In this document: in pieces, positions 11,802-21,961 of the stretch
Position numbering within the stretch: position 1 is the stretch's first letter
How the letters are laid out: every line of letters begins with the position of its first letter
NCBI GenBank assembly: GCA_002077065.1
Contig: NAJO01000043.1
Span: forward strand, 62,001 to 126,000
Source: Cryoendolithus antarcticus
Lineage: Eukaryota; Ascomycota; Dothideomycetes; Cladosporiales; Cladosporiaceae
Direction of reading: 5' to 3'
DNA: 64,000 nucleotides
Program-made: the position numbers and the translations under genes
The notes under the pieces: model-generated
The model's input: only the letters and a program-made list of their open reading frames with translations
Told to the model about the DNA's origin: nothing
Databases searched by the model: none

Positions 11802-14800
11802 TCACGCACTCTCAGCCTCCTGCGACCCATCCCCAATACCCTGTCCACTCCCACCACTCTGCGCACTCCCACCACTCTGCTCCCTACTAATCCCCTGCGC
11901 CGTACTCCCAAACGGCAAACTCCCACTGACACTACTCGCACTACTACTTCCCCCACTGACAGGCGTGAACATCCCCCCGCTGCTCCCCTCACTAGCAGGA
12001 GTCTGCGGCGTACCCGGCTCCAAACCCATCTGGCTCTTGATTGACAACATCCATTCATGCTGCAACAACTCCGCCGCACTGACACGCCGACTTGGATCCC
12101 TTTCAAAACAGCGCTTCAGAAAGTCGAGCCCTTGCTCGCTCATCTGCTCCTTCGTAGGCAGGGCTGGCGCATTACCTTGCGCGATGTTATACATAATTGC
12201 CCACTCGTTGTCGAGACTTGCCCACGGCCTAGCGCCGGTAGCCATCTCCATTATCACGCAGCCGAGCGACCAGATGTCTATGGCACCTAGGCGAGCGTGG
12301 GGGTGGCGACCGCCTTTGATGGCTTCGGGGGACATGTACATCGGCGTTCCAGTCATGCTATTCTGTTTCGGCTTGCCGGCGGCATCCATAATCACCGTGC
12401 GCCCTTGATTGGCAATGACCTTGGCTGCGCCGAAGTCGACGAACTTGATCAAACCCTTATGGTCGAGGAGGATGTTCTCGGGCTTAATGTCGCGGTGCAC
12501 GACTTTCATCTCGTGCAGGTAGCCGAGTCCCTCTAGCATTTGCAGAGCGTAGTATTGGACTACCATTTCGTCCTCGATCCGGCCGTGTTCGAGGAGCGCG
12601 GCGAGGGAGCCGCCGGAACAGTATTCCATGAAGATGTAGACCTTGTCTCTGTGGGGCTCGATGCCGTGGTAGGTCACTACGTTCGGGTGGTCGAGGACTT
12701 GGAGGACACTCATCTCGTCACGGATCTGGCTGACAATCGTAGGGATCAGCTTCGGATCCTGCAGTCGAATCTCCTTCACGGCCATGAGCTGTCCAGAGTC
12801 CAGATTGATGGCCACGTAGACGGAGCCGAAAGTCCCGCCGCCGACGAACTGTCCCTGTTGCCATCGAAGATGCACGTTGCCTGCACTTGCGCTGAGATGC
12901 GTCAAAGCCCGATCAGCTTCGTTCGAGGTCTCCAGCACCCTTCCAAGCGCCTGCCTCTCCGCCTCGCGGTCCTTGCGCGTCTGATCGATCCTATCCAGCT
13001 CATCCATCCATTGCGCGCGCACGATAGCACTACTCTCCTCATCCGTCTTCAACCGACTGAAGTCCAGCTTTAGCTTCCCAACCATGTTCTCCAGCCGCTG
13101 CTTCTCGGCCTGTGCAGCGACCGTAGATCTCGCGCCCATGATGTCGAAGTGGCTGATGAGCAGGGACATACACCCTGCGACCTTTGATCTCAGAGTCGCG
13201 TACTCCTCCTGGCTGATTGACAAGATGTGCTGACCGCGCGTCATCATCATGGCGAATTCAAGTGCTACGACGGCCCAGCGGAAAGTCTTGCGGTCGCTGG
13301 CCACGCAGTCGTCGCAGATGAAGCTGACCCAGTCGAGAGCGATGTGGGTTAGTTTGAGCTGGTGCATTGCACGGCGCTGCTGGTCCATGTAGATTGCTGA
13401 GCGCTGGCCGAACTCAGTGGCGAAAGCAAAGCAAGTCTGAATGAGCTCTTGGCATTCTAAACCAGCGGTCTGTCGACGCACGATCTCGACACTATCCATG
13501 ATCGTGTTGCTGAGCTTGTAGGCCGTTTTCCGGATTGTCACCAGCTCGCGATTCACTCGCGGGAGATTAGCGCGTTGCTCCACCAGCACGTTCAAGTCGA
13601 TGCCGGTCACGTTTGCGAACGTTGCGCTGGCATTAGCGAGTCTTTGCTGGCTCCCATCAGCAACTAGACGTAGTCGTCCGACCGTAAGCTGGAAGTGCGG
13701 CTGTCGTGCATCGGTCTCCATCCTCGCGCCCTCCCAATGCAGTGCGTTCTCCGGTCTTAATATCAGGACATAAGGATTGCTCGGATCCTCCGGTGCATCC
13801 TCAGCATGATAGCACGTGCCAAGCATACTCTCAATGTCCTTCGGCCGATCTTGCAATGCTGGCGAGGCAATGACGTACAAGTGATTCGTCTTGTCCAGCG
13901 GACTCGACTGTGTCTCCACAAGGAAGTGTCCGGTCAGTGTGAGTGCATCAATCAGCTCCTCAAACTGGCCTTGGTCGATGTTGATGTTGTACTCCGTCGC
14001 GTTCTCGAATCTCTGACTCAGCAGTCGAGAGAAACGGAATATCTTCCTCTGCCTGACACGCACAGAGTCCAAGATCGACTTATACCGCTTATCCATCTCA
14101 GTTCCAGCGATCTCGTCCGGTCTACGGACAAGCTCTCGCTCGAAATGAGTGGTCAAGCGACCGAGCGACTTGCTCGTAAGCGAAGAGAACTGCTCTGCAA
14201 CCTCCACGTCACCACCCTCCAGATGCCTCCCAAGCTGGTAACAGAAGTCCCACTCCTGCTCCAGGATCTCAGCCTCCTTAAACGTGTTCTTGTTAGCCAT
14301 CAACTTCCAGTTCAGCATCTTGAAGTAGAACTTCAGCGCATCGATGACAACGCTGTCGAAGTTTTCGTCGATGCAAGGAGGTAGGTCCCAACCGGCGTGA
14401 GGCTGCGCGAGTACAAGGTAGGTTTCCTTAATCGTGACAGCCAGACGAAGCAGGATCTGAAATTGCAAAATCATTTGCTCAGCCATCATGACGCCCTGCT
14501 GTGCGGGATCCTTCATCTTCTTCGCGTAAGACAGTCGCATCTTGATGATCTCTTGGATGAGCCGGGAGGGGAAATTGATGAGCGTGAGCAGCTCCTCAAT
14601 GTAGGGCGGCAGATGGCGTTCGGCGAAGGCTTCCGCATTCTCGATAAGCGTGTTCTTGGCCTTCTCGATGACCATGTTCACGCCATTGAGTAGGCTGTTC
14701 TTCCCCTGCAGCGACTTCAGCCCATCTTCCTTCAATATGCGATCAATGAACGAGCTCTCGTCAAACAAATGCCCACTCCCGACATCTGAAGGATAAGCTC

Positions 14801-15803
14801 TCGGCTTCGTAAAGTCGAGCTCAACATTGCCGACCCACGCCTGCAAAATCCCAAGCTCCGTGTTAATCAGCTCGGTCGTGTTATGCCACGCCAACACAGC
14901 GTCACAAGCATCATTGTAAGCCGCCGACGCCGCCCTAGGCTGCGCATCGTAGAATGCCAGTCTTGCCGAGTACAGTCCCTCGACCTTCTCAATCTGCCCA
15001 ACAATCTCCTGCACCTGATTGAGCGGCGACTTGCCCACCTCTGCCTCGCCCTTGATCTCGAACGAGATGATCCCCTCAATCTGCTCCCTCGCCTTATTCC
15101 TCCCCTCATCAATCATCCGTCGCTGCGTCTGTATACTCCTCCCGCAAGTCTTGGCTCTCACCCCAAGCCATATCTCGCTCTTAAGCGCATACTCGCCCTG
15201 CTGCTCCGGCCCACCAATCAGCCGCTTCTTCTCCTGCTTCACCACATCCCCCGTGAGCACGTTCGCGAGCATAGCATGCCACTCTAGCCTTTCCCGATTA
15301 GCAGGAATCTTCATCTCCTCCATACTCGGCTCCTGCTCCTCGTTCCCATAGTACAGCAGCGTGTCCTGCTCATACGGATCATCAGTGTAGGCAGTCGTAC
15401 TCGGCGACTCTTCGTCGTCCTCGCTTGTGCCGGAGCTGTAGTCCAATCCCGGCGGTCGCGGTTCAGTGAAGAAGTCATTGCCGGGTGCATCTTCCTGGCG
15501 AATGCGCTGGACATACGCCTTCTCCTGTGCCCTGTACTCGGCATTCGGATTCCGTCGTGAGCGCTGCGCCGAGCCAGTGCGTGTCCGCGACGAGCCAGTC
15601 TGCGTGTTGATATACTGATGTGGACGTCGTGGTGGAGCGTACGCGCTGGACGGCTGTCGTGACGCCGAGGGTCGCGATGGCTTCTGCTGCGAGCTGTGCA
15701 GGCCGTTCGGGACGCCGGACTGTAAGGGCACACCTTCGTATGGCGTGCCTGGGGCCTCCATGATGGTGTCGATTACATTGTCCATCTTGCCGTTGGCTGA
15801 CAT
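11802..15803 (-). CDS. SSK2: MAP kinase kinase kinase of the HOG pathway (Ssk2/Ssk22/SskB)
   Basis: An intronless 1,333-residue protein. The kinase domain spans about residues 981-1252: glycine loop FVGGGTFGSVYV, ATP-binding Lys1010 (MAVKEIRL), catalytic HRDIKPEN with Asp1105, DFG Asp1123, activation loop TGTPMYMSPEA, and DIWSLGCVIMEMATGARPW. The long N-terminal half (about 170-950) is helical and matches the regulatory part of fungal Ssk2 orthologs, which binds the response regulator Ssk1. The first 150 residues are disordered and Arg/Ser/Pro-rich. In fungi this kinase phosphorylates Pbs2, which activates Hog1 under osmotic and other stress. The tail after the kinase is a Gly/Ser/Gln low-complexity run with repeated SGGS units. 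The ATG at 15801-15803 gives the usual family length. Confidence 0.95.
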   Translation of the reverse strand: MSANGKMDNVIDTIMEAPGTPYEGVPLQSGVPNGLHSSQQKPSRPSASRQPSSAYAPPRRPHQYINTQTGSSRTRTGSAQRSRRNPNAEYRAQEKAYVQRIRQEDAPGNDFFTEPRPPGLDYSSGTSEDDEESPSTTAYTDDPYEQDTLLYYGNEEQEPSMEEMKIPANRERLEWHAMLANVLTGDVVKQEKKRLIGGPEQQGEYALKSEIWLGVRAKTCGRSIQTQRRMIDEGRNKAREQIEGIISFEIKGEAEVGKSPLNQVQEIVGQIEKVEGLYSARLAFYDAQPRAASAAYNDACDAVLAWHNTTELINTELGILQAWVGNVELDFTKPRAYPSDVGSGHLFDESSFIDRILKEDGLKSLQGKNSLLNGVNMVIEKAKNTLIENAEAFAERHLPPYIEELLTLINFPSRLIQEIIKMRLSYAKKMKDPAQQGVMMAEQMILQFQILLRLAVTIKETYLVLAQPHAGWDLPPCIDENFDSVVIDALKFYFKMLNWKLMANKNTFKEAEILEQEWDFCYQLGRHLEGGDVEVAEQFSSLTSKSLGRLTTHFERELVRRPDEIAGTEMDKRYKSILDSVRVRQRKIFRFSRLLSQRFENATEYNINIDQGQFEELIDALTLTGHFLVETQSSPLDKTNHLYVIASPALQDRPKDIESMLGTCYHAEDAPEDPSNPYVLILRPENALHWEGARMETDARQPHFQLTVGRLRLVADGSQQRLANASATFANVTGIDLNVLVEQRANLPRVNRELVTIRKTAYKLSNTIMDSVEIVRRQTAGLECQELIQTCFAFATEFGQRSAIYMDQQRRAMHQLKLTHIALDWVSFICDDCVASDRKTFRWAVVALEFAMMMTRGQHILSISQEEYATLRSKVAGCMSLLISHFDIMGARSTVAAQAEKQRLENMVGKLKLDFSRLKTDEESSAIVRAQWMDELDRIDQTRKDREAERQALGRVLETSNEADRALTHLSASAGNVHLRWQQGQFVGGGTFGSVYVAINLDSGQLMAVKEIRLQDPKLIPTIVSQIRDEMSVLQVLDHPNVVTYHGIEPHRDKVYIFMEYCSGGSLAALLEHGRIEDEMVVQYYALQMLEGLGYLHEMKVVHRDIKPENILLDHKGLIKFVDFGAAKVIANQGRTVIMDAAGKPKQNSMTGTPMYMSPEAIKGGRHPHARLGAIDIWSLGCVIMEMATGARPWASLDNEWAIMYNIAQGNAPALPTKEQMSEQGLDFLKRCFERDPSRRVSAAELLQHEWMLSIKSQMGLEPGTPQTPASEGSSGGMFTPVSGGSSSASSVSGSLPFGSTAQGISREQSGGSAQSGGSGQGIGDGSQEAESA

Positions 15804-16077
15804 ATGCCAGGATGCCGGAGTAAGTTCCAGCGGTGTGGCTGTGGTCTTCGTCGATCACAGTGGCTGTCCCAAAGCCTAATCACCCGAGCGTCACTCCTGC
15901 CGTGATGGCAACACAAACCTGCTTTAGAGTGCATATTCAGATCACGCCACCGCGAATGCAGCACACACTATTCACTACGGTTGGGATATCGATATGAGAT
16001 GCCACTGAGGCTTGCGTACGCGACATGATATCGCGCTGAGATTTAGTCAGGTAAAGCTATGTACGTCATTCCATCGT
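15804..16077. other. Short gap between SSK2 and SLD3
   Basis: These 274 bp separate two genes on the same (minus) strand: the promoter and leader of SSK2 and the 3' end of SLD3. No other feature is apparent. Confidence 0.4.
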
Positions 16078-18558
16078 TCACTTCGTTATCTTCACAGGCG
16101 TGGCTTCCACCACAGCATGCTTCCGTACTGCGCTACTCGACGGCGTCTGCGCAACGGCGACCCCATCATCCACCTTCGCAGGCGTGTTCACGACCTGTCG
16201 CTGCTGGCGAGCGAGGAACGGTGACCTAGTATGGAAGCCAGCGAATGCGATGCCACCTCGAATGCCGTTCTCCACGACCTGATCGGAGCGTGAAGGCGTC
16301 TCCTGAATCCCACTGCCAGCTATCTTATCCGTCCGCTGCATCGTTTGCTGTACAACAGGCGTACTCTGCACACCAGCCAGTCTCGCCATCGGCCTTGGTC
16401 GCACTGACGTGGCTGGCACGACAGATGAAGGGGGCGGCAGTGCGTGCATTCCCACTACAGTTCCAGGCACGATGTCTGTAGTCCGAGGCTTCTGTGGCGT
16501 CGCTGCTTCTACTCTCGGCGTAGCCTGTCCTTGCTTTACGCCCTTCTTTCCCTTGCTCAGACCCATCTTGAACTTATCATCTACGCCCTTTGCTAGCTCG
16601 CTGTTGGCAAGAACACGATTCGGCTTCGCGATAGCCTTGAGTGCTTCCTGTATCTGACCCTCAGTCTCGGCGTGCTTGCGGATCTTGGCTTGCGCGGCCT
16701 TGGACTGAGCTTCGAAATTGATGGTTCGATGGGTCTGCGAAAGAACTTGCAGCGGATCTTGCCGCTGTCTTCGGACTGCCGGGATAGTGTAGAGTGAAGG
16801 CTCATGTGGTGTCTCGCGTTTGATGAGGAGAGAGTCTGTCGATGAGCGATGCAGAATTGGGGACAATAGGGGAGGCTGGTTGAGGATCTCGGTGCGAAGT
16901 CTTGCCAGTGGTGCCCGAGGGCGTTTCTCCGGTGGCTTCCGGACTGCAGGCTCACCGGGCTTGCTGCGTGACGATGTAGACTGCTGACGTTTGACTGGAG
17001 AGGGCGGACTGGGACCACCAAGCTGTCGATTGACCTGTGCAGCCTCCTTGGGCAGTCGAGTCATGTAGAATGGAATGATAATCTCTGTGCAGAAGTCCCG
17101 CAGCTCGTCGGTCTTACCGTCCTTTGCAGTGCTTCCTTCATTTTGCTGATCTTTTACGGGCGAGTGCGAATCAGCGTAGTGTGCTATGTTCAGTCTCTCG
17201 AGCAGAATCTCGAGCAGAGCGCGCAAGTCGAATGCTTTCTTTGACTTGCAGGGCTTGATCTGCTGCTGATTGGCGTCCACAGGTTGGCCGTCCGCTGCTA
17301 GTGACTTCCCTTCTGTAGGGGCGTGCTCGGCGCTTGTCTGCTCGACCGGCGGATGAGTGGCTTCCAGTGCAAGCACCTCGAGTACAATAATGATGTGAAG
17401 ATAAGTCTCTCGTCTCCTCAGCCATGGCAATCGCCTCTTCAGTGCATTGTCCTGAGACTCGGGGGACGTGGACTGTGCTGCCATATCTTCATCACGCCAC
17501 CACTTCTCAATGCAGTCAGTCTCGTTAGGCAGGAAGCCAGCCTTGTCTCGTTTGGATCTCCACTTTCTACGTCGCTTCGTTCTTGATGCAACGTCGGTCT
17601 TTTCAGGCGAGTACATGGACAGTTCACGGATGATCTCAGGAATCTTCTCACGATATCGTCGATCTTTTCTGTCTGAAGTTGTTGACGAGAGCAATGCGTC
17701 CCTCAGAAAGCCGATCAGGTCGTGAGCGGAAGTAACAGTGTTCTCAGCGTATGTGAAGACTGCACGCGATCGAGAGAGTGGACCTTTGGCGAAGTAAGCG
17801 AGCGATGTTCTTGATAGATAAAGCGCATCCAGATACTGCTGTGCGAGCTCCTCCAGTGGTTCGACAGTGCTCTTGCTAGAACCCTGAACAGCACCTGTCG
17901 CGATGACGGACACGTCGTCGACTTGCTTGATTTGCGTCGACGAGGGCAGATCGTCCAAGTCAGGATCCAGAGACTTTCTAAGTTGCTCTCGGTACATGCC
18001 CAGCTTCGGCAAGCCGATCTGGATCGCCGTGCTGTCCAGAGTGTCCGCGAGATACAACCTGCGAGCAGCCGCACTCCACCATGGCGCTTCTGGGTCCGCT
18101 TTGGCCGCGACACGTTTCGCTGGCTTCTCTCGTGGTTCCAACACCACATGTGCCAACTGCTCGATCGTCCCTCGCTCCACCCAGCTACCGAGCCGGCATA
18201 GCACATACGAGCATCTCCCGGCCCGCTCAACAGCATATAGTCGTCCATCATATTCCTGACTGACTACGAGCACCTTGGCTTGCTCTCCATTTTCGTGACA
18301 TCGCTCCAAAGTAGGAATGTACGCTGCAAAGTGCCGGTTGCCGGAGCTGGCAGTATCCAAGTATGCTAGTGGCAGCGATGCTCTATCCAGCATACAGATC
18401 GGAGTGAACACCTTTTCTCTCGCGAATGGATCACTAGAAGAAAGTCTTATAGTGAAAGGCGCAGCATTGATCTTGACCTGTTCATCCTGGTCTCGTTTTC
18501 GCTTCTGGCGTTGCGTTGATGATGATTGGTTTAGTGATGGGGGTTCGGTAGTGCTCAT
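16078..18558 (-). CDS. SLD3: DNA replication initiation regulator Sld3
   Basis: A single-exon gene of 826 residues starting at the ATG on 18556-18558. The central part carries the Sld3 domain: LEELAQQYLDALYLSRTSLAYFAKGPLSRSR near residues 235-265, and the block LPWLRRRETYLHIIIVLEVL near 380-400 that is typical of fungal Sld3. The C-terminal third is basic and Pro/Ser-rich with TP and SP sites (for example SPVKRQ, EATPQKP, EATPVKI), as expected for a CDK substrate. In yeast, phosphorylated Sld3 binds Dpb11 and recruits Cdc45 to origins through Mcm2-7, acting in the nucleus at S-phase entry. It is divergent from the F-box-like gene across 235 bp. The match is from remembered domain motifs; overall Sld3 sequence similarity is always low. 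Confidence 0.82.
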   Translation of the reverse strand: MSTTEPPSLNQSSSTQRQKRKRDQDEQVKINAAPFTIRLSSSDPFAREKVFTPICMLDRASLPLAYLDTASSGNRHFAAYIPTLERCHENGEQAKVLVVSQEYDGRLYAVERAGRCSYVLCRLGSWVERGTIEQLAHVVLEPREKPAKRVAAKADPEAPWWSAAARRLYLADTLDSTAIQIGLPKLGMYREQLRKSLDPDLDDLPSSTQIKQVDDVSVIATGAVQGSSKSTVEPLEELAQQYLDALYLSRTSLAYFAKGPLSRSRAVFTYAENTVTSAHDLIGFLRDALLSSTTSDRKDRRYREKIPEIIRELSMYSPEKTDVASRTKRRRKWRSKRDKAGFLPNETDCIEKWWRDEDMAAQSTSPESQDNALKRRLPWLRRRETYLHIIIVLEVLALEATHPPVEQTSAEHAPTEGKSLAADGQPVDANQQQIKPCKSKKAFDLRALLEILLERLNIAHYADSHSPVKDQQNEGSTAKDGKTDELRDFCTEIIIPFYMTRLPKEAAQVNRQLGGPSPPSPVKRQQSTSSRSKPGEPAVRKPPEKRPRAPLARLRTEILNQPPLLSPILHRSSTDSLLIKRETPHEPSLYTIPAVRRQRQDPLQVLSQTHRTINFEAQSKAAQAKIRKHAETEGQIQEALKAIAKPNRVLANSELAKGVDDKFKMGLSKGKKGVKQGQATPRVEAATPQKPRTTDIVPGTVVGMHALPPPSSVVPATSVRPRPMARLAGVQSTPVVQQTMQRTDKIAGSGIQETPSRSDQVVENGIRGGIAFAGFHTRSPFLARQQRQVVNTPAKVDDGVAVAQTPSSSAVRKHAVVEATPVKITK

Positions 18559-18793
18559 GCTCGGTCGTAAGATATGCTACGCTCGTAAGAATGGGCATGG
18601 CCGCGCTGGAAATTCATAAGACATGATATTCTGTGGTTCCTCGTCTCTTAGTCTGGAGATCAATGCACTTTGGAGACGCGCCGTTTGACGCGTCGGGCAG
18701 TCGGAGGAAAGAGCGCCGAGATGGACGTCACTCGCAATGGTGCATGGGTGCATGTGTGCTGCGACCATACATTCTGGCGTTGTAGCCAAGATC

Positions 18794-19462
18794 ATGAGCA
18801 CACGCATTCCAGAACGTCGAGCGACTCTTCTCACGCTCCCGGTTGAGGTTCGCAACGAGATCTACAGCTATCTGCTGCCCAAGCGGCATCATCTCGAGAA
18901 GACCACATATATCCGCGGCAGCAGTGTCAGCGTCTCCCATCGACCGCCTCAAGGTGTTCTACTTCTCATCCACCCCGTGATAAGCCAGGAACTCTTCGAC
19001 TACCATCGTCACGTAGCCCGGTATCATCTCATTATCTCTCATGGATTCGCTTTGACTGGCGAAGATCGGGATTTCAACAGCATCTTCACTCCTGATGTGC
19101 TCAAGTGTATTCGACACCTGGACATCTACATCCTCGCAAACGCAGCACTTCTTCGTTCCTTCCCTAGCGAGACCCCGGAAACCGCCTGGGCAGAGATCGG
19201 GAGAAGACTTGAAGGTTTGTGCAAGGTCTTTGCTCACTCGCCATACTTGAAGCGAGTAAATCTCCGCTGGTTCGATGGTCTCCCTCCCGGACCTACCCAA
19301 CTGAAATTGAAGATCCTGGAAGTGCTCGGGACGCTGCCACGCGAAGTGAGCTTCGTGGTAGATCGCGCTTGTTACGCACGAAGCTTCCCAGACATCCACC
19401 CACCATCGAAAGTCTTGCGTCAGGCTGTTGATGAGGTTATTAGAAGACTCAACGAGCGGTGA
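18794..19462 (+). CDS. F-box-like / 2EXR-type fungal protein, first of a tandem pair
   Basis: A single exon. I chose the ATG at 18794 (222 residues), which places LLTLPVEVRNEIYSYLL at residues 12-28; an in-frame ATG at 18737 would add 19 poorly coding residues. That N-terminal block is the hydrophobic L-P-x-E-x-R-x-x-I-Y pattern of the F-box-like domains common in large fungal families. The remainder (LLIHPVISQELFDYH, then LRWFDGLPPGP and LPREVSFVV) has no catalytic motif that I know. Such proteins are thought to be substrate adaptors of SCF-type ubiquitin ligases, but most are uncharacterised. The next gene, 32 bp downstream, is a diverged paralog. Confidence 0.75.
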   Translation: MSTRIPERRATLLTLPVEVRNEIYSYLLPKRHHLEKTTYIRGSSVSVSHRPPQGVLLLIHPVISQELFDYHRHVARYHLIISHGFALTGEDRDFNSIFTPDVLKCIRHLDIYILANAALLRSFPSETPETAWAEIGRRLEGLCKVFAHSPYLKRVNLRWFDGLPPGPTQLKLKILEVLGTLPREVSFVVDRACYARSFPDIHPPSKVLRQAVDEVIRRLNER

Positions 19463-19494
19463 ACGTGCCATCCTAGCGATCTAGTTAGGATCCA

Positions 19495-20172
19495 ATGACG
19501 AGCCCGCCACTCCTCGCACTGCCTTTCGAGCTGCGCCTCGAGATCTACACCGCGCTGCTCGCGGCATCGGGCCGGGACCAAGACCGTCTGCACGAGCTAC
19601 AACAAGATCTTCTGCACGTCGACATTCGATCGCCATCGAACGCAGAGCTCCTCATCCATCCCAGCATCACACGCGAGCTCCAGAGCTACCATACAGACAA
19701 AGCTACGTTTCAGCTGGCAATCTCACTCCTCGATCACCGCGACAGCAATGGTCCTCATCCTGGTCTCGTGAAGCTGCGAAGCTCGCCACTTCACCATCGA
19801 ATCAAGACCCTCGAACTCACATTCGTGCTCTTCCAGAGCGGACCGCGTCGCCCCTGGCATACCCGCAAGCATCCTCCGGAGTTACTGACAGCCTACCGCG
19901 TCGAGATCTGTCGCAAAGCGCAGGAGGCGTGCGAGGTGTTGGCTGAGGCGAGTCAACTCAAGGATTTTAGCATTCGCTGGAGAGATGCGATAGGCGTTGG
20001 ACCCGCGCTAGTGAAACCCGAAACCTTAGCTCCACTGCGCCTGCTGCCGAGAAGTGTGAGCCTGCGTATCGGGTGGGTCACGGTAGATATGTATGAAGAC
20101 ATGGAGGCTGTTATGGCGGCTACGAAGACTGTGCTTGAGCAGGTCGTAGGTGACATCGATCGATCTCGTTGA
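19495..20172 (+). CDS. F-box-like / 2EXR-type fungal protein, second of a tandem pair
   Basis: A single-exon gene of 225 residues. It opens with LLALPFELRLEIYTALL (residues 6-22), aligned with LLTLPVEVRNEIYSYLL of the upstream neighbour. Further shared blocks are LLIHPSITRELQSYH versus LLIHPVISQELFDYH, and LPRSVSLRIG versus LPREVSFVVD. The spacing of these blocks is conserved, so the two genes are tandem duplicates that have since diverged strongly. Only 32 bp separate them on the same strand, too little for an ordinary promoter, so this gene may depend on a promoter inside its neighbour or on read-through. Function unknown beyond the F-box-like domain. Confidence 0.75.
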   Translation: MTSPPLLALPFELRLEIYTALLAASGRDQDRLHELQQDLLHVDIRSPSNAELLIHPSITRELQSYHTDKATFQLAISLLDHRDSNGPHPGLVKLRSSPLHHRIKTLELTFVLFQSGPRRPWHTRKHPPELLTAYRVEICRKAQEACEVLAEASQLKDFSIRWRDAIGVGPALVKPETLAPLRLLPRSVSLRIGWVTVDMYEDMEAVMAATKTVLEQVVGDIDRSR

Positions 20173-20533
20173 ACCTTGGCTGAAGAACGAGCACCAGGAC
20201 TACCAAAGAAGCGGATCTCTCGAGAGCACCGGGCAGTCGACAACGCTAGTATAGACCGCGCTGCATTGACTAATGAATGTAAATACTGCCAACGAGAGAT
20301 GCCGGATGAAAACATCTCTCTCGTCGACAGCCTACTTCAGTAGTACACTTGCGACGTGGCATATCACAGCATCGTCGTTCACGGTGGACTGCTGAGCGGT
20401 CCGTCTGTCCTGTCACTCGCGTGACGAGGTATCTCGTAGAGATAGCTTCGAACCGTAAGAGCAGGTGTCTATCAGGCTGTACGATCGAGATCTATACGTC
20501 TATACATGTTTCCTTGCCGCCAAGTTGTACTGG
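20173..20533. other. Convergent 3' gap
   Basis: Some 360 bp between the ends of the second F-box-like gene (plus) and the ceramidase gene (minus). It should contain both 3' untranslated regions; no other feature is seen. Confidence 0.4.
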
Positions 20534-21609
20534 CTACGAAGCTTTGACGTGTCCATCAGCCGGCTTCGCATGGCCGTTCGCCGTGCCATTCAAGGGAGTC
20601 CTTCTCACACACTCCGGCACACTGAGGAGATGCGGCCAAATGACATCGTACTCCTCTTGTTGACCGTCCAGGCATCGTCGGAGCCACACGCCCCAGGTGA
20701 TGTAATGAAACGCTACCACCACAAGTCAGCAAACAATCCACGCCCCTCAGCGCAATACAACGCAGACTCACCTCCTATCCCAGTGCCTAAGTGCCATATA
20801 CCGTGTCCTTCCAGGAAGAAGCCCCAGGGCATCCCGATCTCGTGTCTGGTCTTCCTCAACCACCCACACTGCTCGTTGTCCAGACTCCATATCGCGAAGG
20901 CGCCCAGGAAACATGTAACTCCGAAGACAATCATCCACCACATCTTCCCCAGTATAGCCCTGTCTCTCTTGTCGACTCTCTCCTGCTCCACTGTGCTAAG
21001 CTTGTTGTCGATCCCTCGCCAGTACGGTCTCAAATTCCCTTCCATCACCCAGATTGACCGCGTCAGCACCGTGATGGTAAGTAGCGTGTACGCATTCTGA
21101 TGAAACGTCGGGTCCTGCAGATAATGATAATACCCCGTTATGAAGATCGCCAGGCTAGCCATCCCCACTCCCAGCGCAACTTGCACCCCTCCACTCCGCT
21201 TGTGCGCAAAGCTCGCCCACGTCATCAGACAAGTCGTATAAATCATACTCAGCTCATCCACCAGCTGCATCGGGTACTTGAGCGTTGCATGGAAGGCGAA
21301 GCTGCCAGAGCCGACTATCAGGTAGCCGATGAATGTTATGAGGAAGATGCGGTCGTGGTTGTAGCGCAGACTGTTGGCTATGCCGCGGTAGGCGAGGTAG
21401 ATGAAGAGGAGGTTTGTGACGGCGTTCATAGGCTCCGCGATGAGGGGCGTGAGGTAGTAGTTCTATGGAGTGTTAGTAGGAAATCAAGCGGGAGGGTTGG
21501 TCTGTGTGGGACATGCTTCCTCGCACCAGTCCAAGGTGGAGGTGATGGGAGCCCAGTAGCCATCGGTGCGTTCGGGCGGGTAGGCTATTGAAGGAAGAGG
21601 GAAGCCCAT
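20534..21609 (-). CDS. Alkaline ceramidase (YPC1/YDC1/ACER family)
   Basis: Exons 21609-21517, 21462-20772 and 20712-20534 encode 320 residues. Exon 1 (MGFPLPSIAYPPERTDGYWA through LDWCEE) joins NYYLTPLIAEPMNAVTNLLF, the well-conserved N-terminus of the family. Motifs of the CREST hydrolase superfamily are present: GSGSFAFHATLKYPMQLVDE near residue 85 and GHGIWHLGTG near residue 258, whose Ser, Asp and His residues form the zinc-dependent active site. Seven hydrophobic spans fit an ER membrane protein that hydrolyses phyto- or dihydroceramide to a sphingoid base and a fatty acid. The first intron (21463-21516) begins GC, not GT, and is the only splice that keeps the conserved EENYY junction; the second (20713-20771) is a normal GT-AG intron. 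Divergent from PFD1. Confidence 0.9.
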
Positions 21610-21961
21610 AGTGGAAAGCCTCTCTCAGGCAATGCTAGGTAGCTGCGGTGACACACGCGGGTAGGAACCTTGACAGCTGGAGGAGGTAACGACAATCGGT
21701 ACACAGAGACACAGTTTGCTGTAGCGTAAAGAACGAAACATTGACCACACGCCGCGACTAGCCGCACGACGACTCTGCTCGACACGTGCCATTACTGTTG
21801 GTCAGCTAGCGGATACGCGTCTCAAGCATCGACTCGCGCGCCGTCTCAACTCTGCGAAGCCTCGAGGCTACGTCACTTTTGTCCGAGCTTAGCATGTGCC
21901 TGACACGTGCCGAGAAATCGTGTGCTGCAGGTAGTTACAATCTGTGCTGCAAACATCAACA
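21610..21961. promoter_or_regulatory. Divergent region ceramidase / prefoldin 1
   Basis: About 350 bp between two divergent start codons, so both core promoters should lie here. CACGTG-like words occur (ACACGTGCC near 21782 and again near 21903). No coding signal. Confidence 0.4.
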
